NCBI GenBank assembly: GCA_036278715.1
Contig: DASUKN010000033.1
Location: forward strand, 1 to 64,000
Direction: 5' to 3'
Source: Udaeobacter sp025935755
GTDB taxonomy: Bacteria > Verrucomicrobiota > Verrucomicrobiia > Chthoniobacterales > UBA10450
Length of the DNA: 64,000 nt
A program made the translations under genes and the position numbers. Below, piece after piece: positions 1 to 8,519 of the stretch. Under the pieces are notes generated by a model. It saw only the letters and a program-made list of their open reading frames with translations. It did no database searches and was not told where the DNA came from. Each line of letters begins with the position of its first letter. The first letter of the stretch is position 1.

Positions 1-666
1 CTCGGCGCTTTGAGCGAGCAAAAGGATGATATCGAGTCAGCGATTCGCTGGTACCAATACGCTGTCGATGTTGCCAAGGGCGCGGACACCGGGTTGCTTC
101 GGAAGATTTCCGATTTGAAGATCAAATGCCTCGAACGTGACATTGTTACGCTTGAGGAGTTTCTGTCCGCACAGGGTACGCGAGACAACGTTTATGCGGA
201 AAAATCTGAGCAGCTCCGTACTGCGAAAGTCAGTCGCGCGGAAATCCTGATTGCCGATGCGCAAGAGCGGGTGAAACGGAACCCGACGGACCTGCAACTC
301 CGGTTTGAACTCGGTGAAAACCTTTTCACAGCCGGCCGTTTTCGTGAAGCTGTGCCGGAACTGCAACGGGCGCGACAAAATCCGCACGCGCGATTGAAAG
401 CGATGAACGTGCTTGGTTGCTGTTATGGCGAGCTTGGCATGCTCGATCTGGCAATGAAGCAATTGGAAGAAGCCTCACAGGAAATCTCGTCCATGGACGA
501 AATGAAGAAGGAGATCGTGTACAATCTTGGCTTGGTCTATGAGCGAATGGGTGATATGGAGAAAGCCCTCGGCTGCATGAAGCAGATCTACGAAGTAGAT
601 TACGGTTACCGTGATGTTGCCCGGCGCGTCGAAAGCTCATACAACCCGAATAGCTCTCTGTCGTAG
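1..666 (+). CDS. TPR-repeat protein, 5' end outside the window
   Basis: The reading frame is open to the first base of the window, so the TTG at position 10 is probably not the real start and the gene begins upstream. About 220 residues are visible. They are highly charged and alpha-helical, with TPR-like helix pairs: an LRFELGENLFTAGRF unit near residue 95, then a run containing NVLGCCYGELGMLDLAM, then YNLGLVYERMGDMEKAL. TPR arrays act as protein-protein interaction scaffolds, and nothing here points to a particular partner. The gene ends about 100 bases before the DUF4142 gene on the same strand. The specific function is unknown. Confidence 0.75.
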   Translation, partial: LGALSEQKDDIESAIRWYQYAVDVAKGADTGLLRKISDLKIKCLERDIVTLEEFLSAQGTRDNVYAEKSEQLRTAKVSRAEILIADAQERVKRNPTDLQLRFELGENLFTAGRFREAVPELQRARQNPHARLKAMNVLGCCYGELGMLDLAMKQLEEASQEISSMDEMKKEIVYNLGLVYERMGDMEKALGCMKQIYEVDYGYRDVARRVESSYNPNSSLS

Positions 667-768
667 CAAGTCCAAAGCTGAAGCGTAATTGTCTCGCGTC
701 CAACGGACCAACCGCTTCCGATTGGTAATTGAGGCCGGGCGTTCCCGGCAGTTCAACCACACAAACTT

Positions 769-1287
769 ATGAAAACCAAAATCAGCGTTGTTTCGCAATT
801 GTATGTCATTCTTCTCATAATCGGGGCAATCGGCCTGACCGGGATAGTCAAAGCCGCCGACGCCAACGCCACCAGCGAGGGTTCGTCTTTAAGTGAAAAA
901 GATAAAACGTTTATGAAAAAGGCCGCCAAAGGCGGAATGATGGAAGTCGCTATGGGACAGGTAGCGGAACAGAAGGGCCAAAGCGAGGATGTGAAAACAT
1001 TCGGCAAACGAATGGTTACCGATCACACCAAGGCCAATGACGAACTGAAGTCGATTGCCTCCAAAAAAGGAGTCCAACTGCCAACCAAAGAGCACACCGC
1101 CAAATGGACTTCGGACAAGGCTTACGTCGAGATGATGGTGACAGATCACGAAAAAGATCTCGCCGAATTCAAAGAGGAAGCAACCAGCGGCAGCGATCCC
1201 GACGTTAAGAAGTTTGCGGATGACACGGCAAAAGTCATTCAGGAGCACTTGGACCAGATCAAAGAAATCCAGGGAAAGCTGAAATAA
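769..1287 (+). CDS. DUF4142 secreted protein
   Basis: A 172-residue protein with an N-terminal hydrophobic signal (residues about 8-28, ending VKAAD), so it is exported. The body matches the DUF4142 family, which has a ferritin-like helical bundle: FMKKAAKGGMMEVAMGQVAE, then VKTFGKRMVTDHTKANDELK, then YVEMMVTDHEKDLAEFKEEA and a C-terminal helix. The paired MVTDH motifs are characteristic of the family. The length is normal. Its role is not established; homologues are common in soil Verrucomicrobia, Acidobacteria and Proteobacteria, often annotated as putative outer-membrane or stress proteins. A second, truncated member lies at 32652-32909. The start follows an untranslated gap of about 100 bases after the TPR gene, so it probably has its own promoter. 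Confidence 0.85.
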   Translation: MKTKISVVSQLYVILLIIGAIGLTGIVKAADANATSEGSSLSEKDKTFMKKAAKGGMMEVAMGQVAEQKGQSEDVKTFGKRMVTDHTKANDELKSIASKKGVQLPTKEHTAKWTSDKAYVEMMVTDHEKDLAEFKEEATSGSDPDVKKFADDTAKVIQEHLDQIKEIQGKLK

Positions 1288-1309
1288 ACAGCAGCGGTCC
1301 TAAGCACGA

Positions 1310-1350
1310 GTCATTCTGAGCGCAGCACAGCGAAGTCGAAGAATCCCGTA
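1310..1350. repeat. Half-unit of the dispersed GTCATnCTGAGCGAAGCGAAGGA repeat
   Basis: Contains GTCATTCTGAGCGCAGC followed by GCGAAGTCGAAGAATCCCGT. The same word family occurs at 6657, 25375, 32436, 36106, 41161, 45147 and 52698. This copy lacks the mirrored second half. It lies in the convergent gap between the DUF4142 gene and the sigma-factor gene. The rest of that gap (1351-1490) shows no gene. Confidence 0.7.
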
Positions 1351-1491
1351 GCTAAATTTTAACGTGAACTCCTCGGGCTCGCGCGACTTCGATCGCGATG
1401 ACGGCAAAGACAACAAAACCGGCGTGGACCGGCGCACCCTATCGGCGGACAATCGGTAAACCGTCGTTGGTGTCTGCTAGAAATTAAAACG

Positions 1492-1518
1492 ATGCGCGGA
1501 CGTTTTTCGTCCGCGCAT
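1492..1518 (-). terminator. Rho-independent terminator of the sigma-factor gene
   Basis: A perfect 11-bp stem (ATGCGCGGACG with CGTCCGCGCAT) encloses a 5-nt loop. On the minus strand it is followed by CGTTTTAATTT, a moderately U-rich tail. It lies 23 bases after the stop of the minus-strand sigma factor. Confidence 0.75.
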
Positions 1519-1540
1519 TTAAATCACACTATGGTCGAGC

Positions 1541-2410
1541 TTAAGCTTCGACCGGCAGTTCCACATCAACCGGACGCTCTTTCTTCGCCAGCGCACGTCG
1601 CAGTTTTGAAAGGGCGATATTTTGCAGCTGTCGGATGCGCTCTCGCGTAACGCCAAATTTTTTACCGACTTCCTCCAAGGTCTTGGGTTTTCCCCCATCG
1701 AGACCGAAACGCTGGAAGATGATCTTCTTTTCGCGATCATCGAGAACATCCAAAAGCCCGCCGACTTCGTTGCGCAAGTTCTTATCGCGCAACAGCTCAA
1801 ACGGCGTCTGCGCGTCCTCATCGCCAACGATTTCGCCGAACTCGGTCGAATCATCGTCGCTGATGGGCGCGTCGAGTGAAGCTGGCCGGATTGAGACTGT
1901 TTTGAGCTGAGAAACTTTCCCGCTCGCAATGCCGATCTCGTCGCCGAGTTCTTCATCGGTCGGTTCGCGGCCGAGCTCCTCGCTCATCTGCAGCGAAACA
2001 CGGCGCATCTTGGAGATTTTGTCCACGAGATGCACAGGCAACCGGATGGTTTTGCTCTGGTTCGCGAGCGCACGCTTGATGGACTGCTTAATCCACCACG
2101 CGGCGTAAGTGCTTAATTTTCCGCCCTTTGCCGGATCGAACCGTTCCACGGCCTTCATCAAGCCGATGTTGCCTTCGGAGATTAAATCCAGCAGCGGCAG
2201 ACCAAGGTTTGCGTAGTCGTGTGCGATTTTAACTACCAAACGCAAGTTGGAGCGGATCATCAGCGCGCGCGCCTCGCGATCGCCCTTTTTGATCTTAGCC
2301 GCCAGCTCGATTTCCTGCTCGGGAGTCAATAGTGGAATTTGCCCGATCTCACGCAGGTAAATTTTTATTCCTGTATCGCTATCTTCAGCAGCCATATAAC
2401 TCTTCTTCAT
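1541..2410 (-). CDS. RNA polymerase sigma-70 factor, group 2 type (RpoD/RpoS-like, no region 1.1)
   Basis: A 289-residue sigma-70 protein. Region 1.2 is DTGIKIYLREIGQIPLLT; region 2 contains LRLVVKIAHDYANLGLPLLD and the -10 and core-binding segment ending AAWWIKQSIKRAL. Region 3 contains LPVHLVDKISKM. Region 4.2 is TLEEVGKKFGVTRERIRQLQ, the -35 helix-turn-helix. The long acidic region 1.1 of a primary sigma factor is absent, so by length it resembles RpoS/group-2 factors. It may nevertheless be a short principal sigma, as seen in some phyla. Met1 (MKKSYMAAED) and Met6 are both possible starts. Upstream lies a long AT-rich leader with a perfect inverted repeat at 2499-2517. The gene is transcribed divergently from comM and ends at a clear terminator. 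Confidence 0.93.
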   Translation of the reverse strand: MKKSYMAAEDSDTGIKIYLREIGQIPLLTPEQEIELAAKIKKGDREARALMIRSNLRLVVKIAHDYANLGLPLLDLISEGNIGLMKAVERFDPAKGGKLSTYAAWWIKQSIKRALANQSKTIRLPVHLVDKISKMRRVSLQMSEELGREPTDEELGDEIGIASGKVSQLKTVSIRPASLDAPISDDDSTEFGEIVGDEDAQTPFELLRDKNLRNEVGGLLDVLDDREKKIIFQRFGLDGGKPKTLEEVGKKFGVTRERIRQLQNIALSKLRRALAKKERPVDVELPVEA

Positions 2411-2498
2411 CGTTCATCTGGGGGAGTAGGTTCGACAACTTCCCGTATATTGTATTCGTCGATGCGTTATCGATCACGCGTTGTAGCATCCGAGGAAG

Positions 2499-2517
2499 TA
2501 TTTAACAAGGTTAAATA
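2499..2517. promoter_or_regulatory. Perfect inverted repeat upstream of the sigma-factor gene
   Basis: TATTTAAC-AAG-GTTAAATA, 8-bp arms with a 3-bp spacer, about 90 bp upstream of the sigma-factor start, in the AT-rich 300-bp divergent region shared with comM (2411-2708). It has the size and symmetry of a dimeric repressor or activator site. The protein that would bind it is unknown. Confidence 0.45.
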
Positions 2518-2708
2518 TTCGAATTTGTGACACCCCTTGGATGTCTGCCGTTCAAACTTTTTTATCGGGGTTTTTCTGGCCAATAAATACTAGGTTGCCC
2601 GACGCGCTCCGTTAATATCTGACAACCCAGTTTTACATCCGTTGCATCTATTTTCGCGGGATATTTGGCGCTTTTCCGCACCGCGATTTTCTGTAACGCT
2701 GGATTCAT

Positions 2709-4244
2709 ATGCTGGCGAAAATCTACTCCGCGGCGGTTTACGGTGTGGACGCCTACGAGGTCGAAATTGAGGTGAACGGCGCCGGCGGCGATCCGGTGAT
2801 TGTCATCGTAGGGCTTCCCGATGCGGCGGTGAAGGAGAGCCGCGACCGGGTTACGACAGCAATTGCGAACAGCGGGTATTATTGGCCGCGGGGACGGACC
2901 ACGATAAATCTCGCGCCTGCAGACATAAAAAAAGAGGGTCCCAGCTTCGATTTACCGATTGCGTTGGGAATGATCGCGGTCACTGAAGAACTCGATAGTT
3001 CACCATTCGAAAGTTTTAGTTTCGTCGGCGAACTGGCGCTCGATGGTTCTGTCCGTCCAGTAAAGGGCGTATTGCCGGTCGCCCTCGAAGCTCGACGTCG
3101 CGGCAAGCGCGGGTTGTTCGTACCCGAGGCGAATGCACTGGAAGCGGCAATGGTCGACGGCATCGATATCTACGGTGTGCAAAACTTACGGCAGACGTTT
3201 GCCTTCTTACGCGGCGAAAGTGCACTTCTGCCCACACGCGCCGATCTCAGCAAATTCTTCGCAGCGCACCAAAGTTATGACGTTGATTTCAGTGACGTGA
3301 AAGGCCAGGCGCACGTCAAACGCGCCATGGAGGTTGCCGTGGCCGGCGGTCACAACGTGCTTATGATCGGGCCACCCGGCTCGGGCAAATCAATGCTGGC
3401 CAAACGCATCCCGACCATCATCCCGCCGCTTACGCTCGAAGAAGCGATCGAGACAACCAAGATTCATAGCATTGCCGGGTTGCTCGATACCGAACAATCT
3501 TTTGTCGCCATCCGGCCATTTCGTCCCCCGCATCACACCATCAGCGACATCGGTTTACTCGGCGGCGGCGCCTTTCCAAATCCTGGTGAAGTCAGTCTCG
3601 CGCACAACGGCGTCCTTTTTTTGGATGAGCTGCCGGAGTTTAAGCGATCTGCGTTGGAAGTGATGCGCCAACCGCTCGAAGACGGCAAAGTTACGGTGTC
3701 GCGCGCCGCGGGGAGTGTCACGTTTCCCTCCGAGTTCATGCTCGTCGCTGCAATGAATCCCTGCCCATGTGGGTACTTTGGCGATCTGAAGCGAGAATGT
3801 CGCTGTGGCCCGGTCCAGGTACAGCGCTATCGTCAACGCATTTCCGGACCGTTGCTGGATCGCATCGATTTGCACATTGAAGTGCCTGCGGTGGAATACC
3901 GCGACGTCGCCAGTGAACGCGCTGAGGAAAGCTCTGCTGCCATTCGCGACCGCATTATTCGGGCGCGGGAATGCCAAAACGAACGGTTTCGAAACGAGGC
4001 GAAAGTAAATTGCAACGCGCGCATGGCCACGCGTCAGCTGAAAGAACATTGCAAGCTCAGCCAGGATTCGCAGGAACTGATTCGCGTGGCGATGAGTGAA
4101 TTGAACTTGAGCGCGCGCGCGTATGATCGGATCCTAAAAGTGTCCCGCACCATCGCCGACCTGGACAGAAAAAACGCGATCACGCCTGAGCACGTGAGTG
4201 AAGCGATCCAGTATCGCACTTTCGATCGGACGCTTTGGGTGTAA
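2709..4244 (+). CDS. comM: YifB/ComM family Mg-chelatase-like AAA+ ATPase
   Basis: A 511-residue protein of the usual length for the family. The N-terminal ChlI-like domain (residues 1 to about 170) has GLPDAAVKESRDRV and NLAPADIKKEGPSFDLPIA, both family hallmarks. The AAA+ module has Walker A GPPGSGKS near residue 221 and Walker B LFLDELPEF near 303. A Cys-rich CPCGYFGD...CRCG segment follows, and the C-terminal Mg_chelatase_C domain ends near YDRILKVSRTIADLD. In naturally transformable bacteria ComM is a hexameric helicase that promotes branch migration during integration of donor DNA. The family is also widespread in non-competent species, so competence is not shown. The ATG start fits the domain boundary. 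Confidence 0.95.
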   Translation: MLAKIYSAAVYGVDAYEVEIEVNGAGGDPVIVIVGLPDAAVKESRDRVTTAIANSGYYWPRGRTTINLAPADIKKEGPSFDLPIALGMIAVTEELDSSPFESFSFVGELALDGSVRPVKGVLPVALEARRRGKRGLFVPEANALEAAMVDGIDIYGVQNLRQTFAFLRGESALLPTRADLSKFFAAHQSYDVDFSDVKGQAHVKRAMEVAVAGGHNVLMIGPPGSGKSMLAKRIPTIIPPLTLEEAIETTKIHSIAGLLDTEQSFVAIRPFRPPHHTISDIGLLGGGAFPNPGEVSLAHNGVLFLDELPEFKRSALEVMRQPLEDGKVTVSRAAGSVTFPSEFMLVAAMNPCPCGYFGDLKRECRCGPVQVQRYRQRISGPLLDRIDLHIEVPAVEYRDVASERAEESSAAIRDRIIRARECQNERFRNEAKVNCNARMATRQLKEHCKLSQDSQELIRVAMSELNLSARAYDRILKVSRTIADLDRKNAITPEHVSEAIQYRTFDRTLWV

Positions 4245-4390
4245 ACAGGTCACCACTGTCAGTGGAAATGCGCTGCTGATTACCGCTGCGCGAAGCTACT
4301 GTGGGCAGGGGATACCAAAGCAATTTGTGCGAAAGGTTAACGAGCGGCGATCTTTTTCGCGAAAGCGGCAGCTGCTGATAGGATTCGCCC

Positions 4391-5194
4391 GTGCAATCGG
4401 GAGCTGTTTGCCGGTTTTCTCCAATCCTTGCTGCATTGTTCATGGCGCTCAACGGGTGTGGCAGCGCGGGCAAAACTGTGATTCAGGAGGTATCGGAAAA
4501 AGTTTTCGCGGTGGAGTCGACGGCGAACATAAGCATTCACAACCAGGATGGCGCGATCATGGTTTATGGCTCGGAAGATAATGAGGTGCGAGTGGAATCG
4601 GTAAAAAAGGCGTATAGCCATGAGCGGTTAAATCAGATCGGGATTGATGTCTCGACTCAACCGGGCGCCGTTTCGATCACAGCCAAACTTCCTCGCCGGC
4701 CGAAGTGGACGCTTCGGGATTACTCCGGCACAGTCGACTTCACCGTTGTCGTCCCTGCGACAGCCACCATTGCCTCGCTGGATTTGAACGCGGGCGAGGT
4801 TCTCATCGACAGTATGCACGGGCGAGAAGTACATGCCCGGTTGGGCGACGGTAGGTTGTTCGCGCGAGATTGCTTCAGCAATGTCGACCTCACCATAAAT
4901 CGTGGCACGCTGACCCTGACCTACGACTGGTGGCAGCAGGAAAAATTCTCGGCGCAGGCAAAAGTGGAGCAGGGAACAGTGTGGGTCTTTTTGCCTACCG
5001 AAGCAGCATTCCACCTGCTCGCGCACGCTGTGCATGGAAAAGTCGCTAATGATTTCAATGATCTCCCGTTGCCGCCTAACAGGTCATCTGGAGGCGGAAT
5101 AAGGATTGACCAGATAGTCAATGGCGGAGGCTCGGCCGCGATTAACGTTCGAGCGTTGAAAGGTGACATCAAAATCGCGGAGGCCAACCCGTAG
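4391..5194 (+). CDS. Putative lipoprotein with DUF4097-like beta-strand repeats
   Basis: A 267-residue protein. The GTG start is chosen because it gives a complete signal segment (FSPILAALFMALNGC) with a lipobox-like cysteine near residue 23; the in-frame ATG at 4442 would remove it. The mature part is a succession of short beta strands with repeated patterns such as ISIHNQDGAIMVYGSED, LDLNAGEVLIDSMHG and VDLTINRGTLTLTYD. This is the parallel beta-helix character of DUF4097/adhesin-like domains. It is probably anchored on the periplasmic side of a membrane. Function unknown. It lies 146 bases after comM and 165 bases before yajQ; the latter gap contains a small imperfect palindrome and no gene. 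Confidence 0.7.
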   Translation: MQSGAVCRFSPILAALFMALNGCGSAGKTVIQEVSEKVFAVESTANISIHNQDGAIMVYGSEDNEVRVESVKKAYSHERLNQIGIDVSTQPGAVSITAKLPRRPKWTLRDYSGTVDFTVVVPATATIASLDLNAGEVLIDSMHGREVHARLGDGRLFARDCFSNVDLTINRGTLTLTYDWWQQEKFSAQAKVEQGTVWVFLPTEAAFHLLAHAVHGKVANDFNDLPLPPNRSSGGGIRIDQIVNGGGSAAINVRALKGDIKIAEANP

Positions 5195-5359
5195 AAAAAG
5201 ACGTGATTCCGGGGTCGAGGCTGTTACGAACACCGTCACAGGCCTGGATTGCCAGGCTTTCGCCTTAGCCTCAGAGATAACTCCTCGGGATGTCTCGACG
5301 GCGCTCGACATAACGACACCGATGAGCAAACTTGAAATCTAAAATCAGAAATCAACGCC

Positions 5360-5845
5360 ATGCCGTCGTTCGATATCGTCTCGGAAGTAGACAAACAGGA
5401 AATCGACAATGCTCTGAATCAGACCCGGAAAGAGTTGGCTACCCGGTTCGATTTGAAGGATGCGAAGACCGAGATCCTTCCCGAACAGGACAAGATTACT
5501 TTGATCGCCGATGACGGCGCGCATCTGAAAGCGTTGAGAGAAATCGTCATCGGGAAGCTGTCGAAACGCGGCGTGGATCTGAGGAATATCGAGCAGGAAG
5601 AACCGGCGATCTCATCCGTCGGTCATGCGCGGCAGGAATTGAAAATCAAGCAAGGCCTGGACGGGAACAAAGCGAAGGAAATAATCCAAGCGATCAAGTC
5701 GCAGGGGTTCAAAGTGCAAAGTCAATTGCAGGACCGGCAGATCCGCGTGACGGGAAAAAAGAAAGACGAACTGCAAACGGTCATTCAGTTCCTGCGTAGC
5801 CGGGACTTTGGTGTCGCGACAAATTTCAAGAACTTCAGGGATTAA
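5360..5845 (+). CDS. yajQ: YajQ family nucleotide-binding protein
   Basis: A 161-residue protein aligned over the full family length. It starts MPSFDIVSEVDKQEIDNAL and ends RDFGVATNFKNFRD, both diagnostic of YajQ. Internal family motifs are TRFDLKDAKTEI and KIKQGLDGNKAKEIIQAIK. Two alpha/beta ferredoxin-like domains are expected. Members are cytoplasmic and bind nucleotides; in Xanthomonas one binds cyclic di-GMP and influences transcription. Whether this copy does so cannot be read from sequence. The short upstream gap contains the low-complexity string TTGAAATCTAAAATCAG, similar to other filler DNA in this genome. Confidence 0.95.
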   Translation: MPSFDIVSEVDKQEIDNALNQTRKELATRFDLKDAKTEILPEQDKITLIADDGAHLKALREIVIGKLSKRGVDLRNIEQEEPAISSVGHARQELKIKQGLDGNKAKEIIQAIKSQGFKVQSQLQDRQIRVTGKKKDELQTVIQFLRSRDFGVATNFKNFRD

Positions 5846-5912
5846 TGAGTCGCGGTGATGCAGGGCAATGCGTGCCTGCGATTTTCAAGAGGGGCAGCCG
5901 GGCTCGTCTGCT

Positions 5913-6614
5913 TCACGCCAACCCTAGCACGGCCAGCATGCGGCCGGTTTTTCCTTTCTCAGCGCGGTAGGAATAGTAGCGACGCAGATCACAGGCGGTG
6001 CATGTGCCGCAATCGCGGACGTTTCGAACACCGAGCACGCGGCACTGCCGGATGATTTCGGCCGCAAAATCGACTTCGTAGTGAGGTGGGCGAATGCAGG
6101 GGCTGAGTTGTACGATCATATGAACGGGATCTGAGCCGAAGCGTTCGCTCATTTGACCGACTGCGTTCGTGACGATGCCGAGTTCACTCCCTTTGCGTCC
6201 GGAATGCACAAGGCCAATCGCAGGCGTTTTCGGATCGACAATGTAAACTGCGCAACAATCTGCGACATATATGCCGAGCGCGACGCCGCGTTGATTAGTG
6301 ATGATACCATCGGAGCGTGGGAATTCGTGCGCTGGTAGAGACACCGCTCCGCGGCGTCCGCTATCGGCGCGCAGCGCCGACCGTATCGTGTCGACAACAG
6401 CAATTCGATTTCCGTGAATTTGTTGCGCGGTGAACAGCGGCCAGTCGCCGAAGCCGGTTGCTTCGCGAATTTCCTGATGTGCGGCACTAAGCCGCTCTAG
6501 CACTTCGGCTTTATCGTGGGAAACGTCGATGCCGGGAATTCTTTGCGTGAAAACGTGGCGACAGATTCCAACCGCGTTCAGCGCAGGAAACTGCTCGAAC
6601 GGCAAATCCATCAT
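5913..6614 (-). CDS. pgeF: Laccase-domain protein PgeF/YfiH (purine nucleoside phosphorylase-type / peptidoglycan editing factor)
   Basis: A 233-residue protein of the Cu-oxidase_4 (YfiH/YlmD) family. Three metal-ligand regions are visible: the histidine in AQQIHGN near residue 66, the cysteine in VADCCAVYIVD near residue 119, and the histidine in GLVHSGRKG near residue 137, where the usual form is HAGWRG. A C-terminal segment has CTACDLRRYYSYRAEKGKTG. The family was first called multicopper polyphenol oxidase. Members have since been shown to phosphorolyse or deaminate purine nucleosides and, in E. coli, to influence peptidoglycan composition. The gene converges on yajQ with about 65 bases between stops. 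Confidence 0.88.
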   Translation of the reverse strand: MMDLPFEQFPALNAVGICRHVFTQRIPGIDVSHDKAEVLERLSAAHQEIREATGFGDWPLFTAQQIHGNRIAVVDTIRSALRADSGRRGAVSLPAHEFPRSDGIITNQRGVALGIYVADCCAVYIVDPKTPAIGLVHSGRKGSELGIVTNAVGQMSERFGSDPVHMIVQLSPCIRPPHYEVDFAAEIIRQCRVLGVRNVRDCGTCTACDLRRYYSYRAEKGKTGRMLAVLGLA

Positions 6615-6656
6615 TTAGTCCTCAAATGGCAAACCCGAATAAACCCACGCCACAAC

Positions 6657-6746
6657 TGTCATCTGAGCGAAGCGAAGGAACTCAGATAATTTTCTGCTGA
6701 ACACGAAGAGAGCAATCCGAGATGTTTCGCTCCGCTCAACATGACA
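6657..6746. repeat. Palindromic dispersed repeat (GTCAT...GCGAAGCGAAGG family), complete unit
   Basis: The left half TGTCATCTGAGCGAAGCG and the right half TTCGCTCCGCTCAACATGACA are inverted copies around an AT-rich centre. The unit occupies most of the gap between tolC and pgeF on the minus strand. It can fold into a long hairpin in RNA. Confidence 0.75.
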
Positions 6747-6799
6747 CTAATCCCGGGGGTCCTTGCGGCTTGCTAAACGCTTTCCCGGTTCAGCGTCGT

Positions 6800-8437
6800 T
6801 TACTTGGAGCTGGTTCTTCTGGTTGTGGTGGTAACGCGTTCTTCGCCGGTTTCCTTCGGATGACCCATCGCATCCACGTCGCTGCCAGTGTAGTACGTCT
6901 TCGTCGCGGTAGCGCGAGGTCTGAGACTGGCGAACATCTCTGTATAAGTGCTTTGTGCGCCGGTCGCGCGATCGAACTCTGCCAGTGAAGAATTATATCC
7001 AAACAACGCTTCCAGCCGCGTCGATTGTGCAGTGAGCAACTGTACCGTCGCATTCAACACATCCAGCTGGACTCCCGCGCCGGCATCGAGGCGTGCCTTT
7101 GCGAGACGCAACGCTTCGTCAGCCAGCTCGACATTTTTTTCCTGGCTTTGAATCAACTCACGGTTCTGCTGCAAATTTGAATATGCCTGTTGTATTTCCA
7201 ACTCGACCTGCCGAACGTCATCGTCATAAGTAATCTTCGCTTCGGAAAGAAGCGCGCGCTGCTGGATGACCTGGCCGGCGATGGCGCCGCTGTCCCAGAT
7301 TGGCACGCTGCCCTGGACCAGTGCAGTCCAACCTTTGGAAATATCATGCCAGCTCGAATTAACCGGTGAGCTGACCCATTCGCCGCCGCCGGTCGTTGTG
7401 ATAGTGGGAAGATATTGCCCTGCTGCCGCACGCACCTGCTGAAGTTGATTCAACACGTTTGCCCGCGCCTGTTTCAGGAACGCTCGTCGTTGTTTGCCCA
7501 ATTCGATCGCGTCCACCAGCTCGATAGGGCGGGGGATGTACGGCATGTCTCCGATTACTTCCAGCGGCGAGAGATCACCACGTCGCGCCCGGAAATCGAG
7601 ACCGAGAGTTTTGGCCAGCTGCAACTTCGAGATACGCAAATTGTTTTGAGTGGCGATCAGTTGCGGGATCTGATTATGCAGTTGCACGTCCGCTTGCAAG
7701 ACGTTGAAGCGCGGGACTGTCCCCGCTTCAAATCGGTTTTGCTGATCCTTCAATTGCGCTTCCAAAAGACGCACGTTTTCCTCGTTCACCTTCACGAGCT
7801 CGCGGTTGACGATGATCTGGTAAAACTGCGTTTTGACCGTGGCGATCAGTTGATCCAAAACATTACGAAAGGCGAAGTAGGCGCTGTCGCGTTGGAAAAA
7901 AGTGCCCCGGATCTGGTTGAAGGTTGTGCCGTTAAAAATGAGCTGCGTTCCGGTAACACTGATGGCGTAGGAGACATCGCTCGTCTCAATGTTCCTAACA
8001 GGTGACGGCGTCGGCGCCACCACCGGCGTTCGAGGATCCCCGACCTGCGACAACGGCAGTCCCTCCATGAGGGAAGCGGCCGCCGCCGAGGGCGTAAATC
8101 CCGAGGTGCTCGTGTTTGTTCCGAGGATGCGCGCACCCGTCAGGTTCGGATCAGTCCATTGAAAATTTGCGTTCGCATTGATTTGCGGCAGTGCCTGGGC
8201 GCGGACCTGAATAATCACGCCTCTGGTTCGTTTGATCTCTTGTTCTGCATTGAGAAGAGTTGGATTGCGCTGCACTGCCGTCAGTATGGCCTGGTCCAGA
8301 GTAAACGTAGGGACTGCTCCTGACGTTGTTCGGGTCCGAGTCGTTGTTTCATATCTTCCCTCGCTGCCGGCAAAACCGGACTTACCAGCGACGCCAAGGC
8401 TCGCGATAATCCCGAGGCAAAGTAGAAATCTTGTCAT
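6800..8437 (-). CDS. TolC-family outer-membrane efflux protein
   Basis: A 545-residue protein with a Sec signal (FLLCLGIIASLGVAGKSGFAG) and two outer-membrane-efflux repeats rich in heptad helices. Family segments include LDQAILTAVQRNPTLLNAEQEI near residue 47, LIATVKTQFYQIIVNRELVKV near residue 190, and the second-half counterpart LEIQQAYSNLQQNRELIQSQ near residue 400. TolC trimers form a beta-barrel and periplasmic tunnel for type I secretion or RND efflux. The C-terminus is rich in Arg/Thr. The gene lies 82 bases downstream of a MarR regulator on the same strand, so an operon is likely. No adaptor (HlyD) or pump gene adjoins it, so those partners must be encoded elsewhere. Confidence 0.9.
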   Translation of the reverse strand: MTRFLLCLGIIASLGVAGKSGFAGSEGRYETTTRTRTTSGAVPTFTLDQAILTAVQRNPTLLNAEQEIKRTRGVIIQVRAQALPQINANANFQWTDPNLTGARILGTNTSTSGFTPSAAAASLMEGLPLSQVGDPRTPVVAPTPSPVRNIETSDVSYAISVTGTQLIFNGTTFNQIRGTFFQRDSAYFAFRNVLDQLIATVKTQFYQIIVNRELVKVNEENVRLLEAQLKDQQNRFEAGTVPRFNVLQADVQLHNQIPQLIATQNNLRISKLQLAKTLGLDFRARRGDLSPLEVIGDMPYIPRPIELVDAIELGKQRRAFLKQARANVLNQLQQVRAAAGQYLPTITTTGGGEWVSSPVNSSWHDISKGWTALVQGSVPIWDSGAIAGQVIQQRALLSEAKITYDDDVRQVELEIQQAYSNLQQNRELIQSQEKNVELADEALRLAKARLDAGAGVQLDVLNATVQLLTAQSTRLEALFGYNSSLAEFDRATGAQSTYTEMFASLRPRATATKTYYTGSDVDAMGHPKETGEERVTTTTRRTSSK

Positions 8438-8519
8438 ACAAGGTTAGCAGTTAGACGCAGAAATGCCGGCCCGTGGATTCAACGCAGTCTCATAGCATCC
8501 CCGCCCAGCCAAAGCAAAA

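Noticed and set aside
7415..8005. A 196-codon plus-strand frame inside tolC
   Set aside because: It is antisense to a well-supported gene and has no recognisable protein features.
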